NCBI GenBank assembly: GCA_937959285.1
Contig: CALGAR010000144.1
Coordinates: 1 to 64,000, forward strand
Direction of reading: 5' to 3'
Source: an uncultured Bryobacterales bacterium
Lineage (GTDB): Bacteria > Acidobacteriota > Terriglobia > Bryobacterales > Bryobacteraceae
Length of the DNA: 64,000 bases
A model generated the notes under the pieces. The model did no database searches. It had not been told where the DNA came from and worked only from the letters and a program-made list of their open reading frames with translations. Position 1 is the first letter of the stretch, and each line of letters starts with the position of its first letter. A program made the position numbers and the translations under genes. Below, piece after piece: positions 51,480 to 59,707 of the stretch.

Positions 51480-51708
51480 GGCAATCTCCTAAGATTCGAA
51501 CCCAGGCGATTGCACTCGCCCCTGACCTGACGGTGCGATCGCGTTCTCCCGCGGGAGCCAACAGCTAGCGGCGGGGGTTCCGCTCAACAGTACCATGGCT
51601 CAAGAAGGTAGGGAACGGCGGTTCGCGGGCAAGACGTGGAATCTTCTCGGAGTCAGGGATCAGGAGTCCAGGCGAAGGCGGCGGACGGCCGCATGACGCA
51701 TTCCGCCC

Positions 51709-51954
51709 TCAGATCTCGCCCGCCGCGCGACGTGCCAGGACTTCCCGTTCTGCCTGGTACCAGTCCTCCTCCGGCGATCCTTGACCGGTAGAAGCCCTCT
51801 CCAGATAGAACTGGTAGGCCAGCCGGGAAATTTCCTCGATCAATGTCGGGTCGTAGTTGAGAGCCATCTCGCTCTGAACCGGATTCTCCTGATCTACGGT
51901 GTTTTCCAAGCCCTCGGAAAAGTCGGTCTTCCGTTCGTGCCGGCGGTTGGTCAT
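51709..51954 (-). CDS. DUF2934-family small protein
   Basis: The 81-residue protein starts at ATG 51954 after GGAAGGAGATACATCG. The second half (EEISRLAYQFYLERASTGQG, then SPEEDWYQAEREVLAR) fits DUF2934, in which the DWxxAE motif is constant. Function unknown; the family is common in Acidobacteria and Proteobacteria. Confidence 0.82.
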   Translation of the reverse strand: MTNRRHERKTDFSEGLENTVDQENPVQSEMALNYDPTLIEEISRLAYQFYLERASTGQGSPEEDWYQAEREVLARRAAGEI

Positions 51955-52129
51955 CGATGTATCTCCTTCCAAACGATCACAGTCAAGGACTACAGGGAGG
52001 GCCGAATGTTTCAAAGCTCTGTTGGTCTGCGATTGCCGATGAGCGCCGTCGACTCGCAGCGCTTCACCCATTTGCACGTGGTGCACAAAAGATTTATCCT
52101 CCAGGTAGACGCCGGAGGCGGGTTGCACC

Positions 52130-53248
52130 ATGCGTCTTGTGCCGCCCTACATCGAGAGCCTGCGCCCTTACCAGGCCGGACGAAGCATCGACGAAGTCAA
52201 GAAGGAATACGGGCTTGAGAGGGTAGTGAAGCTCGCGTCGAACGAGAACCCGCTTGGCTCATCGCCTCGCGCGATCGAAGCAATGCACGCCTCCCTGGTT
52301 GACCTCAATCGTTACCCGACCGGGGGCCTGGAGTTACGGCGGGTCCTTGCAGAGCAGTTCGATCTCAAAGTAGAGAACGTCATCGTTGGCAGCGGATCCG
52401 AAGGCATCATGTCCAACATCATCCGCACCTTTCTCTGCGACGAGGATGAAGTTCTCACAACGGAAAGCGCATTCATCGGCTTTCAGGTGCTGGCGCAATC
52501 ACGAGGGGTCACGTACCGGACCGTGCCCTACCGCGACTGGCATTACGATCTTCAAGCGCTGTCTGCGGCGATCAATGAGCGCACCAAGATCATCTATCTC
52601 GCGAATCCCAACAACCCGACCGGCACGATGTTTACGAAGCAGGAGTTCGACGCCTTCTACAAACACGTTCCGCAGCGGGTGCTGATCATTCTTGACGAAG
52701 CCTACTTCGAGTACGCCATGGATGATCCCCGCTACCCGGACTCCATGCACTACCGCTACGACAACGTCATCACACTGCGGACGTTTTCAAAAGTCTACGG
52801 GCTCGCTGGCATTCGCATTGGATATGGCTTCGCACACGAAGATTTGATTGCGAATCTGCTGAAGGTGAAGCTGCCGTTCGAGCCCAGCAAGGTGGCCGAA
52901 GCTGCGGGCGTGGCCGCGCTTCGTGACCGCGAGTTCCTGCACCGGTCGCTTGCACTGAATGCTCGCGGGCTCCGCTTCCTGACCTCCTGTCTGCGGGATC
53001 TTGGTCTCAATCCGGTGCCATCCTTCGCAAACTTTGTGATGGTGCCGCTTGCGTCAGCCGGAATGGCCTCTGCGCTGACCGAGCATCTGTTGAGACAGGG
53101 AGTCATCATTCGTCCCCTCGGCGCTTTCGGCCTGCCGCACTGTGTTCGCATCACGGTAGGTACGGACGAAGAGAACCAGATTTTTGCGGAGGCTTTGCGT
53201 AAGGCCGCCGCGGAACTACGGCCGGCCTTGTCTGTAAAGGAGGGCTAA
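52130..53248 (+). CDS. hisC: HisC-type aminotransferase, possibly acting on tyrosine
   Basis: The 372-residue class I/II PLP enzyme has VVKLASNENPLGSSPRAI, YLANPNNPTGTMFT, ILDEAYFEYA and the PLP lysine in RTFSKVYGLAGIRIGYG. By sequence it is a histidinol-phosphate aminotransferase. It starts the run hisC-hppD-fah with a 5-base gap, and HisC enzymes often also use aromatic amino acids, so a role in turning tyrosine into 4-hydroxyphenylpyruvate is likely. No other his gene is nearby. Confidence 0.9.
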   Translation: MRLVPPYIESLRPYQAGRSIDEVKKEYGLERVVKLASNENPLGSSPRAIEAMHASLVDLNRYPTGGLELRRVLAEQFDLKVENVIVGSGSEGIMSNIIRTFLCDEDEVLTTESAFIGFQVLAQSRGVTYRTVPYRDWHYDLQALSAAINERTKIIYLANPNNPTGTMFTKQEFDAFYKHVPQRVLIILDEAYFEYAMDDPRYPDSMHYRYDNVITLRTFSKVYGLAGIRIGYGFAHEDLIANLLKVKLPFEPSKVAEAAGVAALRDREFLHRSLALNARGLRFLTSCLRDLGLNPVPSFANFVMVPLASAGMASALTEHLLRQGVIIRPLGAFGLPHCVRITVGTDEENQIFAEALRKAAAELRPALSVKEG

Positions 53249-53253
53249 AGGGT

Positions 53254-54378
53254 ATGCAGCTGGCGGAACAGAAGCCAGACCACGCCGTCGATTTCCTTCC
53301 GCTCAACGGCACGGACCATTTGGAATTCTATGTGGGCAACGCCCGTCAGAGTGCCTACTATTATCGGGCAGCTTTCGGAATGAAGCTTCTCGCATATGCT
53401 GGGCCTGAGACGGGCCTTCGCGACCGTGCGTCGTACGTGCTTCAGCAAAACAAGATCTGCTTCGTATTGACGACTCCCCTGCGTCCCGACGACGCCATCG
53501 CTCAGCACATCCTTCGGCACGGCGACGGGGTACGCAGCATCGCGCTTGGAGTGGATGATGCGGAAGCCGCCTGGCGCGAAACCACCAAACGAGGCGCCGT
53601 CAGCGTCCAGGAGCCTCAGGTTCTGCGAGACGAGTACGGCGAAGTCCGCGTCTCGGCGATCGCCGCATACGGCGACACGATTCACACATTCGTCGAGCGC
53701 TCGAACTATCGCGGCCCATTTCTTCCCGGATTTGTTCCAACGGCTTCGGAGGATCCCGTCGCTCGTCCAGTCGGTCTGCTTCACATCGATCACATCGTTG
53801 GCAATGTCGCCAAGGGTGAGATGAACACCTGGGTGAAGTTCTACCAGGATGTGATGGGATTCCGGCTCTATCAGACGTTCGATGACAAAGACATCAGCAC
53901 GGAATACTCAGCACTGATGTCGAAGGTGATGTCAAACGGCGACGGGAGGATTAAGTTCCCGATCAATGAGCCGGCCGAAGGGAAGCGAAAGAGCCAGATA
54001 GAGGAATATCTGGACTTCTATCAGGGACCGGGTGTCCAGCACATCGCCATGGCTACGGACGACATCGTCGACACGGTGACCCGTTTGCGGAATCAGGGAG
54101 TGGAGTTTCTGCGGGTGCCAAGCACCTACTACGACCTGCTGGAGCAGCGAGTTGGCAAGCTTGACGAGCCGCTGGACCGCCTGGCAGACCTCGGCATTCT
54201 GGTGGATCGGGATGACGAAGGTTACATGCTCCAGATCTTCACGAAGCCCGTGGAAGACCGGCCGACGCTCTTTTATGAGATTATCCAGCGGAAAGGCAGC
54301 CGCAGCTTCGGCAAGGGGAACTTTAAAGCGCTGTTTGAGGCAATTGAGCGCGAGCAGGCGTTGCGCGGCAACCTTTAG
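53254..54378 (+). CDS. hppD: 4-hydroxyphenylpyruvate dioxygenase
   Basis: The 374-residue protein has two vicinal-oxygen-chelate halves. The iron ligands are visible: His in HIDHIVGNV, His in GPGVQHIAMATDDI and Glu in LFYEIIQRKG. It turns 4-hydroxyphenylpyruvate into homogentisate. It lies between hisC and the FAH-family gene. Confidence 0.95.
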   Translation: MQLAEQKPDHAVDFLPLNGTDHLEFYVGNARQSAYYYRAAFGMKLLAYAGPETGLRDRASYVLQQNKICFVLTTPLRPDDAIAQHILRHGDGVRSIALGVDDAEAAWRETTKRGAVSVQEPQVLRDEYGEVRVSAIAAYGDTIHTFVERSNYRGPFLPGFVPTASEDPVARPVGLLHIDHIVGNVAKGEMNTWVKFYQDVMGFRLYQTFDDKDISTEYSALMSKVMSNGDGRIKFPINEPAEGKRKSQIEEYLDFYQGPGVQHIAMATDDIVDTVTRLRNQGVEFLRVPSTYYDLLEQRVGKLDEPLDRLADLGILVDRDDEGYMLQIFTKPVEDRPTLFYEIIQRKGSRSFGKGNFKALFEAIEREQALRGNL

Positions 54379-54392
54379 GCGTTCCGGATCCA

Positions 54393-55388
54393 ATGCGACT
54401 TTGCACCTTTGAGGTTCGAACCCATCTCGGAAGGCATCAACGATTGGGCGCAATTGTGCCCGCCGGCATCGTTGACCTGAACTTTGCCTACGCCCTGCAC
54501 CGCGCCCAAAACGGTGAGCCCAGGCCTCAGGCCATGGCGGATGCGCTTCTCCCCTCCAATATGCTTGCGTTTCTTCAAGGCGGACCGTTCGCAATGGATC
54601 GCGCCCGCCACGTGTTGGAGAGGCTCGGGAATCAATTGACGCGTGACGTGCGCGGTATCAACGACGAGACGCTGCTTTACGACTTCAGCGAAGTCCGCCT
54701 GAAAGCGCCTGTTCCGAATCCGCCGTCTCTGCGCGACTTCTACGCCTTCGAAGATCACGTGAGGCGGGGCTTCGAGAAGCGGGGAGAGCCGATCCCGCAG
54801 GAGTGGTATGAGATGCCCGTGTACTACAAGGGCGGGCATCACAACATCCTTGGCACGGATGAAGATGTCCTATGGCCTTCTTTTACCGAAAAGTTTGACT
54901 ACGAACTGGAGATGGCAGCCGTCATTGGACGCCGCGGAACGAATCTGAAAGCGTCGGAGGCGAGGAATTTCATTGCGGGCTACATGGTAATGAACGATTT
55001 TAGCGCCCGCGATATTCAGCGCAAGGAAATGAAGGTTCGTTTGGGTCCGGCGAAGGGTAAGGACTGGGCCACGGCGCTTGGGCCGGTGCTGGTGACAGCA
55101 GACGAAGTGCCGGATCCCTACAACCTCCAGATGACCGCAAGGGTCAATGGCGAGCTGTGGAGTGAGGGATCGAGCGCCTCGCTCTACTGGACGTTCGAGC
55201 AGATGCTCGAGTTCCTCACCCGCGATGACACGGTACTGCCAGGCGATGTGATTGGCTCCGGCACCGTTGGCACGGGCTGCGGCCTGGAACTCGACCGCTG
55301 GGTGAAGCCCGGCGATGTGATGGAACTCGAGATCGAGGGGCTCGGAGTTTTACGAAACCGCGTTGTGCGCCCTGCTAGCGTGGGCTGA
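54393..55388 (+). CDS. Fumarylacetoacetate hydrolase family protein
   Basis: The 331-residue protein has the FAH C-terminal domain: FYAFEDHVRRGFEKRG, WPSFTEKFDYELEMAAVIG (metal-binding Glu residues), YMVMNDFSARDIQRKEM and DVIGSGTVGTGCGLE. The N-terminal region (LCTFEVRTHLGRHQRLGAI) is like bacterial FAH. It likely cleaves fumarylacetoacetate, the last step of the homogentisate route. Homogentisate dioxygenase and maleylacetoacetate isomerase are not seen here. The last 14 bases overlap the convergent oxidoreductase gene. Confidence 0.87.
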   Translation: MRLCTFEVRTHLGRHQRLGAIVPAGIVDLNFAYALHRAQNGEPRPQAMADALLPSNMLAFLQGGPFAMDRARHVLERLGNQLTRDVRGINDETLLYDFSEVRLKAPVPNPPSLRDFYAFEDHVRRGFEKRGEPIPQEWYEMPVYYKGGHHNILGTDEDVLWPSFTEKFDYELEMAAVIGRRGTNLKASEARNFIAGYMVMNDFSARDIQRKEMKVRLGPAKGKDWATALGPVLVTADEVPDPYNLQMTARVNGELWSEGSSASLYWTFEQMLEFLTRDDTVLPGDVIGSGTVGTGCGLELDRWVKPGDVMELEIEGLGVLRNRVVRPASVG

Positions 55389-57051
55389 TCTCCGGCCAGC
55401 TTAGCTCAAACCCTTGAGCAATCAGTCTCTTTTGAAATTCCTCGAGCAGCGGCTTCCTGTTCCGGATTTCGGTTGGAAGACGCCCGGTCCGGATTGCCTC
55501 GGCTGCGACCGCACCCGCCGCTTCCCCGATATTCCACTCCACCGGATGCAGGCGGTAGCAGCCGTTCGTGATGTGGGTCACTCCGAGATTTTTTGCCCCG
55601 GCAATCAGATTCTTCATCCGTTTGGGCAGCAGCGCGCCGAGCGGGATCTGAAAGGGCAGGGAACTGACGTCAATATAGTTATTCCCGCCGCTGCTCGGGT
55701 GAAGGTCGATGCGGTAACTTCCAACTCCCACCGAGTCAAAATACCGCTCCGCGCGCACCTCTTCCCGCTTCTTGCCGGTAAGCTTCATGCGGACCTCGGT
55801 GCTCACATGCTGCTCCACGACCGTGAACTCCGCTTGAATCCGGCGCGACTCGCGAATGTAGGGATACTTTGCCAGTCCGTCCTCCGTGCCCGTTACATCA
55901 CTCCGAAGGCGCAGTCCTTTCCAACCCGGCCCGCCCTTCTCGCGCGGCGCTTCCGTCTGCATCCAGTACAGAAGGGACAAACTGAGCTGTTTCGCCGCAC
56001 GAAGATGTTTCGCTGCTTCTGCTTCGCTGACTTCGTACAGGTTTCCAAGCCAGTAATCATTCTGCGGCCAGTTGACGAGCGTGATGTCGGACGGATAGGA
56101 GCCTTCCGTGAAGTTGGCGTGATTGGCGATCCGGCGATAGTGCCAGAGATTGAGGATGCCAGCAGGCGTGGTTCCATGAGGGATGAAATCCACGGGCCGG
56201 ACCTTCAGGGTGACCGGATGAGACATCTTCCAGGAGAGCAGCGGACCCGGCCACTCCGGCTGAAGCTTCGGCACGTAGCTGCGCCAGAAGTCGTAGTCTG
56301 CGGGCTTGTCGATCGTGTGGTCCTCGCCTTCGATATAGTCGACGGCGAAACAGACGGTGAAGGCCTGCATGTTCTGCGGCTGGGGCTCCGCGGGCGCGCT
56401 CGGCTCACCCGTCTGCTTCTGTGACTCGAAGCCGGTTACGTACTCCGTCTTTGTGAGCGGTAGAAGGTCGCCGAGCTCGGTCGCGTCGATGAAATACTTC
56501 CCGTGGAGCGTCCGCTGGATGCCCGATTCCAGACTCTTGACGGAAACGGACTTCACCCTATCACCGGCCGTATCGGCCGCCACCGGCTTGTGTCGAAGCA
56601 GGACAGTGAGCTTTCCGCCGCTGACGTATGGCATCAGCATCTGCTCCAGGACGTGCTTGGAGACGCGCGGTTCGTGTGTCAGGCGGGAGACGCCTCCGTC
56701 GCCGGGGTTCAGATGGACCCGGCTTCGAGCCTCGCTGGTGAGCGGGTAGTGCTTGCGGTAGAACTCGCGCACTCCCTGGCGGTACGCGGCGTAGGATTGG
56801 GTGCGTCCGAACATCTCAATCCAGGGATGCTCGTCCGGCGGTACGGCTTGCGATGTCAATTGTCCGCCGATCCAATCCGTTTCCTCCGTGAGGACCACTC
56901 GCATGCCGTTGCGGAGGGCGGCAAGCGCCGCGGCACAACCTCCCGTACCGCCTCCGATGATCACTACGTCGAAGGTTAGATCCCGCGCGCCGCGTAAAGC
57001 GGCAGGAAGCGCCAGCGCGGACGCCGTCTGAAGGAAGAGTCTACGATTCAT
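55375..57051 (-). CDS. Secreted FAD-dependent oxidoreductase (FAD_oxidored family)
   Basis: The 558-residue protein opens MNRRLFLQTASALALPAAL, a twin-arginine-like or Sec signal. A Rossmann FAD motif (VVIIGGGTGGCAAALAAL) and TEETDWIGGQLTSQAVP follow, typical of the FAD_oxidored family, with KYFIDATELGDLLPL and NLIAGAKNLGVTHITNGCYR later. Members act on sugars or polysaccharide parts, but none is well defined here. It may be a Tat substrate exported by the Tat system that includes the TatA at 37554. Confidence 0.85.
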   Translation of the reverse strand: MNRRLFLQTASALALPAALRGARDLTFDVVIIGGGTGGCAAALAALRNGMRVVLTEETDWIGGQLTSQAVPPDEHPWIEMFGRTQSYAAYRQGVREFYRKHYPLTSEARSRVHLNPGDGGVSRLTHEPRVSKHVLEQMLMPYVSGGKLTVLLRHKPVAADTAGDRVKSVSVKSLESGIQRTLHGKYFIDATELGDLLPLTKTEYVTGFESQKQTGEPSAPAEPQPQNMQAFTVCFAVDYIEGEDHTIDKPADYDFWRSYVPKLQPEWPGPLLSWKMSHPVTLKVRPVDFIPHGTTPAGILNLWHYRRIANHANFTEGSYPSDITLVNWPQNDYWLGNLYEVSEAEAAKHLRAAKQLSLSLLYWMQTEAPREKGGPGWKGLRLRSDVTGTEDGLAKYPYIRESRRIQAEFTVVEQHVSTEVRMKLTGKKREEVRAERYFDSVGVGSYRIDLHPSSGGNNYIDVSSLPFQIPLGALLPKRMKNLIAGAKNLGVTHITNGCYRLHPVEWNIGEAAGAVAAEAIRTGRLPTEIRNRKPLLEEFQKRLIAQGFELSWPEISPR

Positions 57052-57075
57052 TACGCTGAAAACCTACTTCGATAC

Positions 57076-58941
57076 TCAACCGTCTGCACCGACCCGCCGG
57101 ACCGCCTCCTTCAGGCCAAGATTCCGGATCATTCGATGCAGCGAGTTCGGATGAACCCGGAGTAATCGGGCGGCCTCCGTGATGTTGCCGCCCGATTCTT
57201 CAATCGCCTCCAAAATCATCTGTTCCTTGCTGCGCCGCAAACCGGAAAGATACGCCCGCGGGGCCTCCTTCTCCGGTTCTGCGGACTCGACAACCGCTTC
57301 CGGCAGATCCTCCGGCAGGATCACGTCGGTACAACCCATCACTATGGCACGCTCGACGGCATTTTCCAACTCACGGACATTTCCCGGCCAACGATATTGC
57401 TCGAGGCAAATGCGCGCAGACTCGGAGAAACCCGTGACCCGTCGTCCGATTCTCCGGGCGTGCTTCTGGAGGAAATGGGTGGCGAGCAGCGGGATGTCCG
57501 TCGGCCGCTCGCGCAAAGGCGGCATCGATACGGAAACGACATTCAGCCGGTAGTAGAGGTCCTGCCGGAATTGCCCCTCTGCAATTGCCTTGCGGAGGTC
57601 GCGATTGGTTGCGGCGATGACGCGAACGTCGGCGCGGATCGGCCGCGTGCCTCCCACTCGGTCGAACTCACGTTCCTGGAGCGCGCGCAGCAATTTCGCT
57701 TGCAGAAGAAGCGGCAGCTCCCCGATCTCGTCGAGAAAAAGGCAGCCGCCTGCAGCAATCTCAAACTTGCCTTTCTTCTGTGTCAAAGCACCGGTGAACG
57801 CACCTTTCTCATGGCCGAACAGCTCGCTTTCGAGGAGCGTTTCCGTGACGGCGGCGCAGTTGATCGCGACAAAGGGGCCATTCGATCTGGGACTGTTTCG
57901 ATGGATGGCTCTCGCTACTAGCTCCTTGCCTGTACCGCTCTCTCCATAGATCAGAACCGTCGAGTCAGAAGGCGCAACTTTCGCAATGAACCGGTAGATC
58001 TCCTGCATCGCTTCGCTTTCCCCGACAAGGTCGTGCGAGATGCCCAGTTCGCTTTCGAGGCGCTGCCGTTCCGCGTTCAGCGCATCGAGCCGGCGCGTGC
58101 TCTCAATCGCACCAGCGAGGATGACGCTCAATGCAGCGAGAAGCTGCAGGTGCTCTTCTTCGAAGCCGATTCGGGGGTCTGTAGATTCCAGGTAGATTGC
58201 TCCCGGCGTTCCAGTGTGTCCGGCAAGGGGTGCGACCAGGATCGAGGTCGGGCCGGATGTGCTGAGAGCGACGACGCCCTCACGTATGGCGTGCTCCACC
58301 AGGTCGTCCCGAATTGCGAAGGAACCGCCGTCCGCACTGCGGCTGTGTTTATAGGCCACGGTCGCCGAGTCACTGCCCGTGAGAAGGATGGCTGCCCGGT
58401 TGGCGGGAAAAAGCTCGTTGAGCAGAATCTCCAGAAGATTAGCGGCGAGGCTTGCGGTGTCGCGAGCGGAGTGCAGCGCGGAGCCAATTCGCGTCAGTGC
58501 CTGAAAAGCACGAAACAGTCTGCTCGACTTCGCAGCCTGTCCTAGCAACTCTGCCGGTTTCAGATACACCGAATCTTCCAGACGGAGGCTCACGACCGTC
58601 TGCGATTGGTGTGTGGCAGAGGACAAGGCTTTTAAAGCCCCTGCCTCCTGGCAGACGAAGAGGAAGATGCAACAGCCGACCTTGATTTCGTCGCCGTGCT
58701 GGAGTACCCGCTCCTGGGCAGGAATTCCGTTGACGAGCGTGCCGTTGCGGCTGCCGCTGTCGGAAAGGATGAAACCGCCTCCAGCAGACTGGCGGATGAC
58801 ACAGTGGCTGCGGGAGACGGACGGTTCGTTGATTCGGATAACGTTCGATTGGTCCCGGCCAATGGTCGTCTCGCTGGCCGAAAGCGGAATGCTTTCGCCC
58901 TTCAACGGCCCGTCAATCGCCACTAGGAGCGGTTGGCTCAT
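57076..58941 (-). CDS. FHA-GAF sigma-54-dependent transcription activator
   Basis: The 621-residue protein has four parts. An FHA domain (20-95) shows TIGRDQSNVIRINEPSVSRS and SGSRNGTLVNG. A GAF domain lies at about 140-290. The AAA+ domain has Walker A GESGTGKELVARAIHRNS and the GAFTGA loop in KGAFTGALTQ. The C-terminus is a Fis-type helix-turn-helix (GNITEAARLLRVHPNSLHRM). It would respond to a phosphopeptide through FHA, and perhaps a small ligand through GAF, to activate sigma-54 promoters. A candidate promoter and binding sites are in its own upstream region. Confidence 0.93.
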   Translation of the reverse strand: MSQPLLVAIDGPLKGESIPLSASETTIGRDQSNVIRINEPSVSRSHCVIRQSAGGGFILSDSGSRNGTLVNGIPAQERVLQHGDEIKVGCCIFLFVCQEAGALKALSSATHQSQTVVSLRLEDSVYLKPAELLGQAAKSSRLFRAFQALTRIGSALHSARDTASLAANLLEILLNELFPANRAAILLTGSDSATVAYKHSRSADGGSFAIRDDLVEHAIREGVVALSTSGPTSILVAPLAGHTGTPGAIYLESTDPRIGFEEEHLQLLAALSVILAGAIESTRRLDALNAERQRLESELGISHDLVGESEAMQEIYRFIAKVAPSDSTVLIYGESGTGKELVARAIHRNSPRSNGPFVAINCAAVTETLLESELFGHEKGAFTGALTQKKGKFEIAAGGCLFLDEIGELPLLLQAKLLRALQEREFDRVGGTRPIRADVRVIAATNRDLRKAIAEGQFRQDLYYRLNVVSVSMPPLRERPTDIPLLATHFLQKHARRIGRRVTGFSESARICLEQYRWPGNVRELENAVERAIVMGCTDVILPEDLPEAVVESAEPEKEAPRAYLSGLRRSKEQMILEAIEESGGNITEAARLLRVHPNSLHRMIRNLGLKEAVRRVGADG

Positions 58942-58985
58942 TGTTCAGCGTATCTTCTCACACCCCGAAGATCCGCGCCCACAGC

Positions 58986-59019
58986 TAACCGTTCGGTTTC
59001 TGCTCTAACCGGACGGTTA
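58986..59019. promoter_or_regulatory. Two 14-bp palindromic sites, likely enhancer for the sigma-54 activator
   Basis: TAACCGTTCGGTTT (58986-58999) and TAACCGGACGGTTA (59006-59019) are exactly 20 bases apart, about two helical turns. The second is a perfect inverted repeat; the first differs at the last base. They lie about 100-130 bases before the sigma-54-like promoter at 59120, the usual place for activator sites. Confidence 0.7.
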
Positions 59020-59119
59020 GGCTGCAGCATGCTTCCCGGAGGTTTGTCCCCCTGGTTCGATCCGGATAACTATCTGTTTTCCCGATGCTTTAGGGATGGT
59101 GCTGTCAAAGGCCGCGGTT

Positions 59120-59135
59120 TGGCCGCTAGCCTGCA
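59120..59135 (+). promoter_or_regulatory. Candidate sigma-54 promoter
   Basis: TGGCCGCTAGCCTGCA keeps GG (59121-59122) and GC (59133-59134) exactly ten bases apart and matches most of the TGGCAC-N5-TTGCA consensus. It would start transcription near 59146, giving a leader of about 56 bases before the secreted-protein gene. Confidence 0.6.
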
Positions 59136-59201
59136 TTGATCTGATGCGAGCGCGACAACCAGCGCGGTTCACACCAGCACTCAAAGGAGAATCGGACGAA
59201 C

Positions 59202-59624
59202 ATGAGAACTTTAGCAATGGCTATTCTGGCTGCGGCGTTCGCCACTTTAGGCGCGCCTGCCATGTCTTGGGCGCAATCCATCCGGGTTTCCGTTCCGTTT
59301 CCATTTACGGCCGGACGGTCTGAGATGCCGGCCGGGCAGTACTTGGTCGACTACGATTCTGGTTCGCAGAGGGCCGTGCTCAGGCAGAGCGAGGGCGGAA
59401 AAGCTGCGGCTTACGTAAACACGATCGGCGAGGATGTTGTTTCCGGAAAGGCTCCTGCAAAGCTTGTCTTCCGGGCTTACTCCGACAACACGTACGTGCT
59501 TTCGGAGATCTGGAACGGACGGGACAACATGGGGCGGAAAGTACTGAGCGAGGCCGCCGGGAAGGTTCTGATGAGTCGCCACGGGCAGTGGCGCGAAATC
59601 CACTTGGTAGCCGTCGGTGAGTAA
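59202..59624 (+). CDS. Small secreted protein of unknown function
   Basis: The 140-residue protein has a signal peptide (MRTLAMAILAAAFATLGAPA ... WAQ) and a mature domain starting SIRVSVPFPFTAGRSEMPAG, a pattern seen in many short acidobacterial exported proteins, followed by YLVDYDSGSQRAVLRQ. AAAGGAGA is 12 bases before the ATG. It is divergent from the FHA-GAF activator and is its likely target. No enzymatic motif. Confidence 0.8.
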   Translation: MRTLAMAILAAAFATLGAPAMSWAQSIRVSVPFPFTAGRSEMPAGQYLVDYDSGSQRAVLRQSEGGKAAAYVNTIGEDVVSGKAPAKLVFRAYSDNTYVLSEIWNGRDNMGRKVLSEAAGKVLMSRHGQWREIHLVAVGE

Positions 59625-59707
59625 CACAAAAAGGATAAGAAACCTTCGCTCGGGGCGGTGCGCTCGTGGCTTGCAGGAAGCCGCCGCGAGCGGAGGGTCT
59701 TTTCTAG

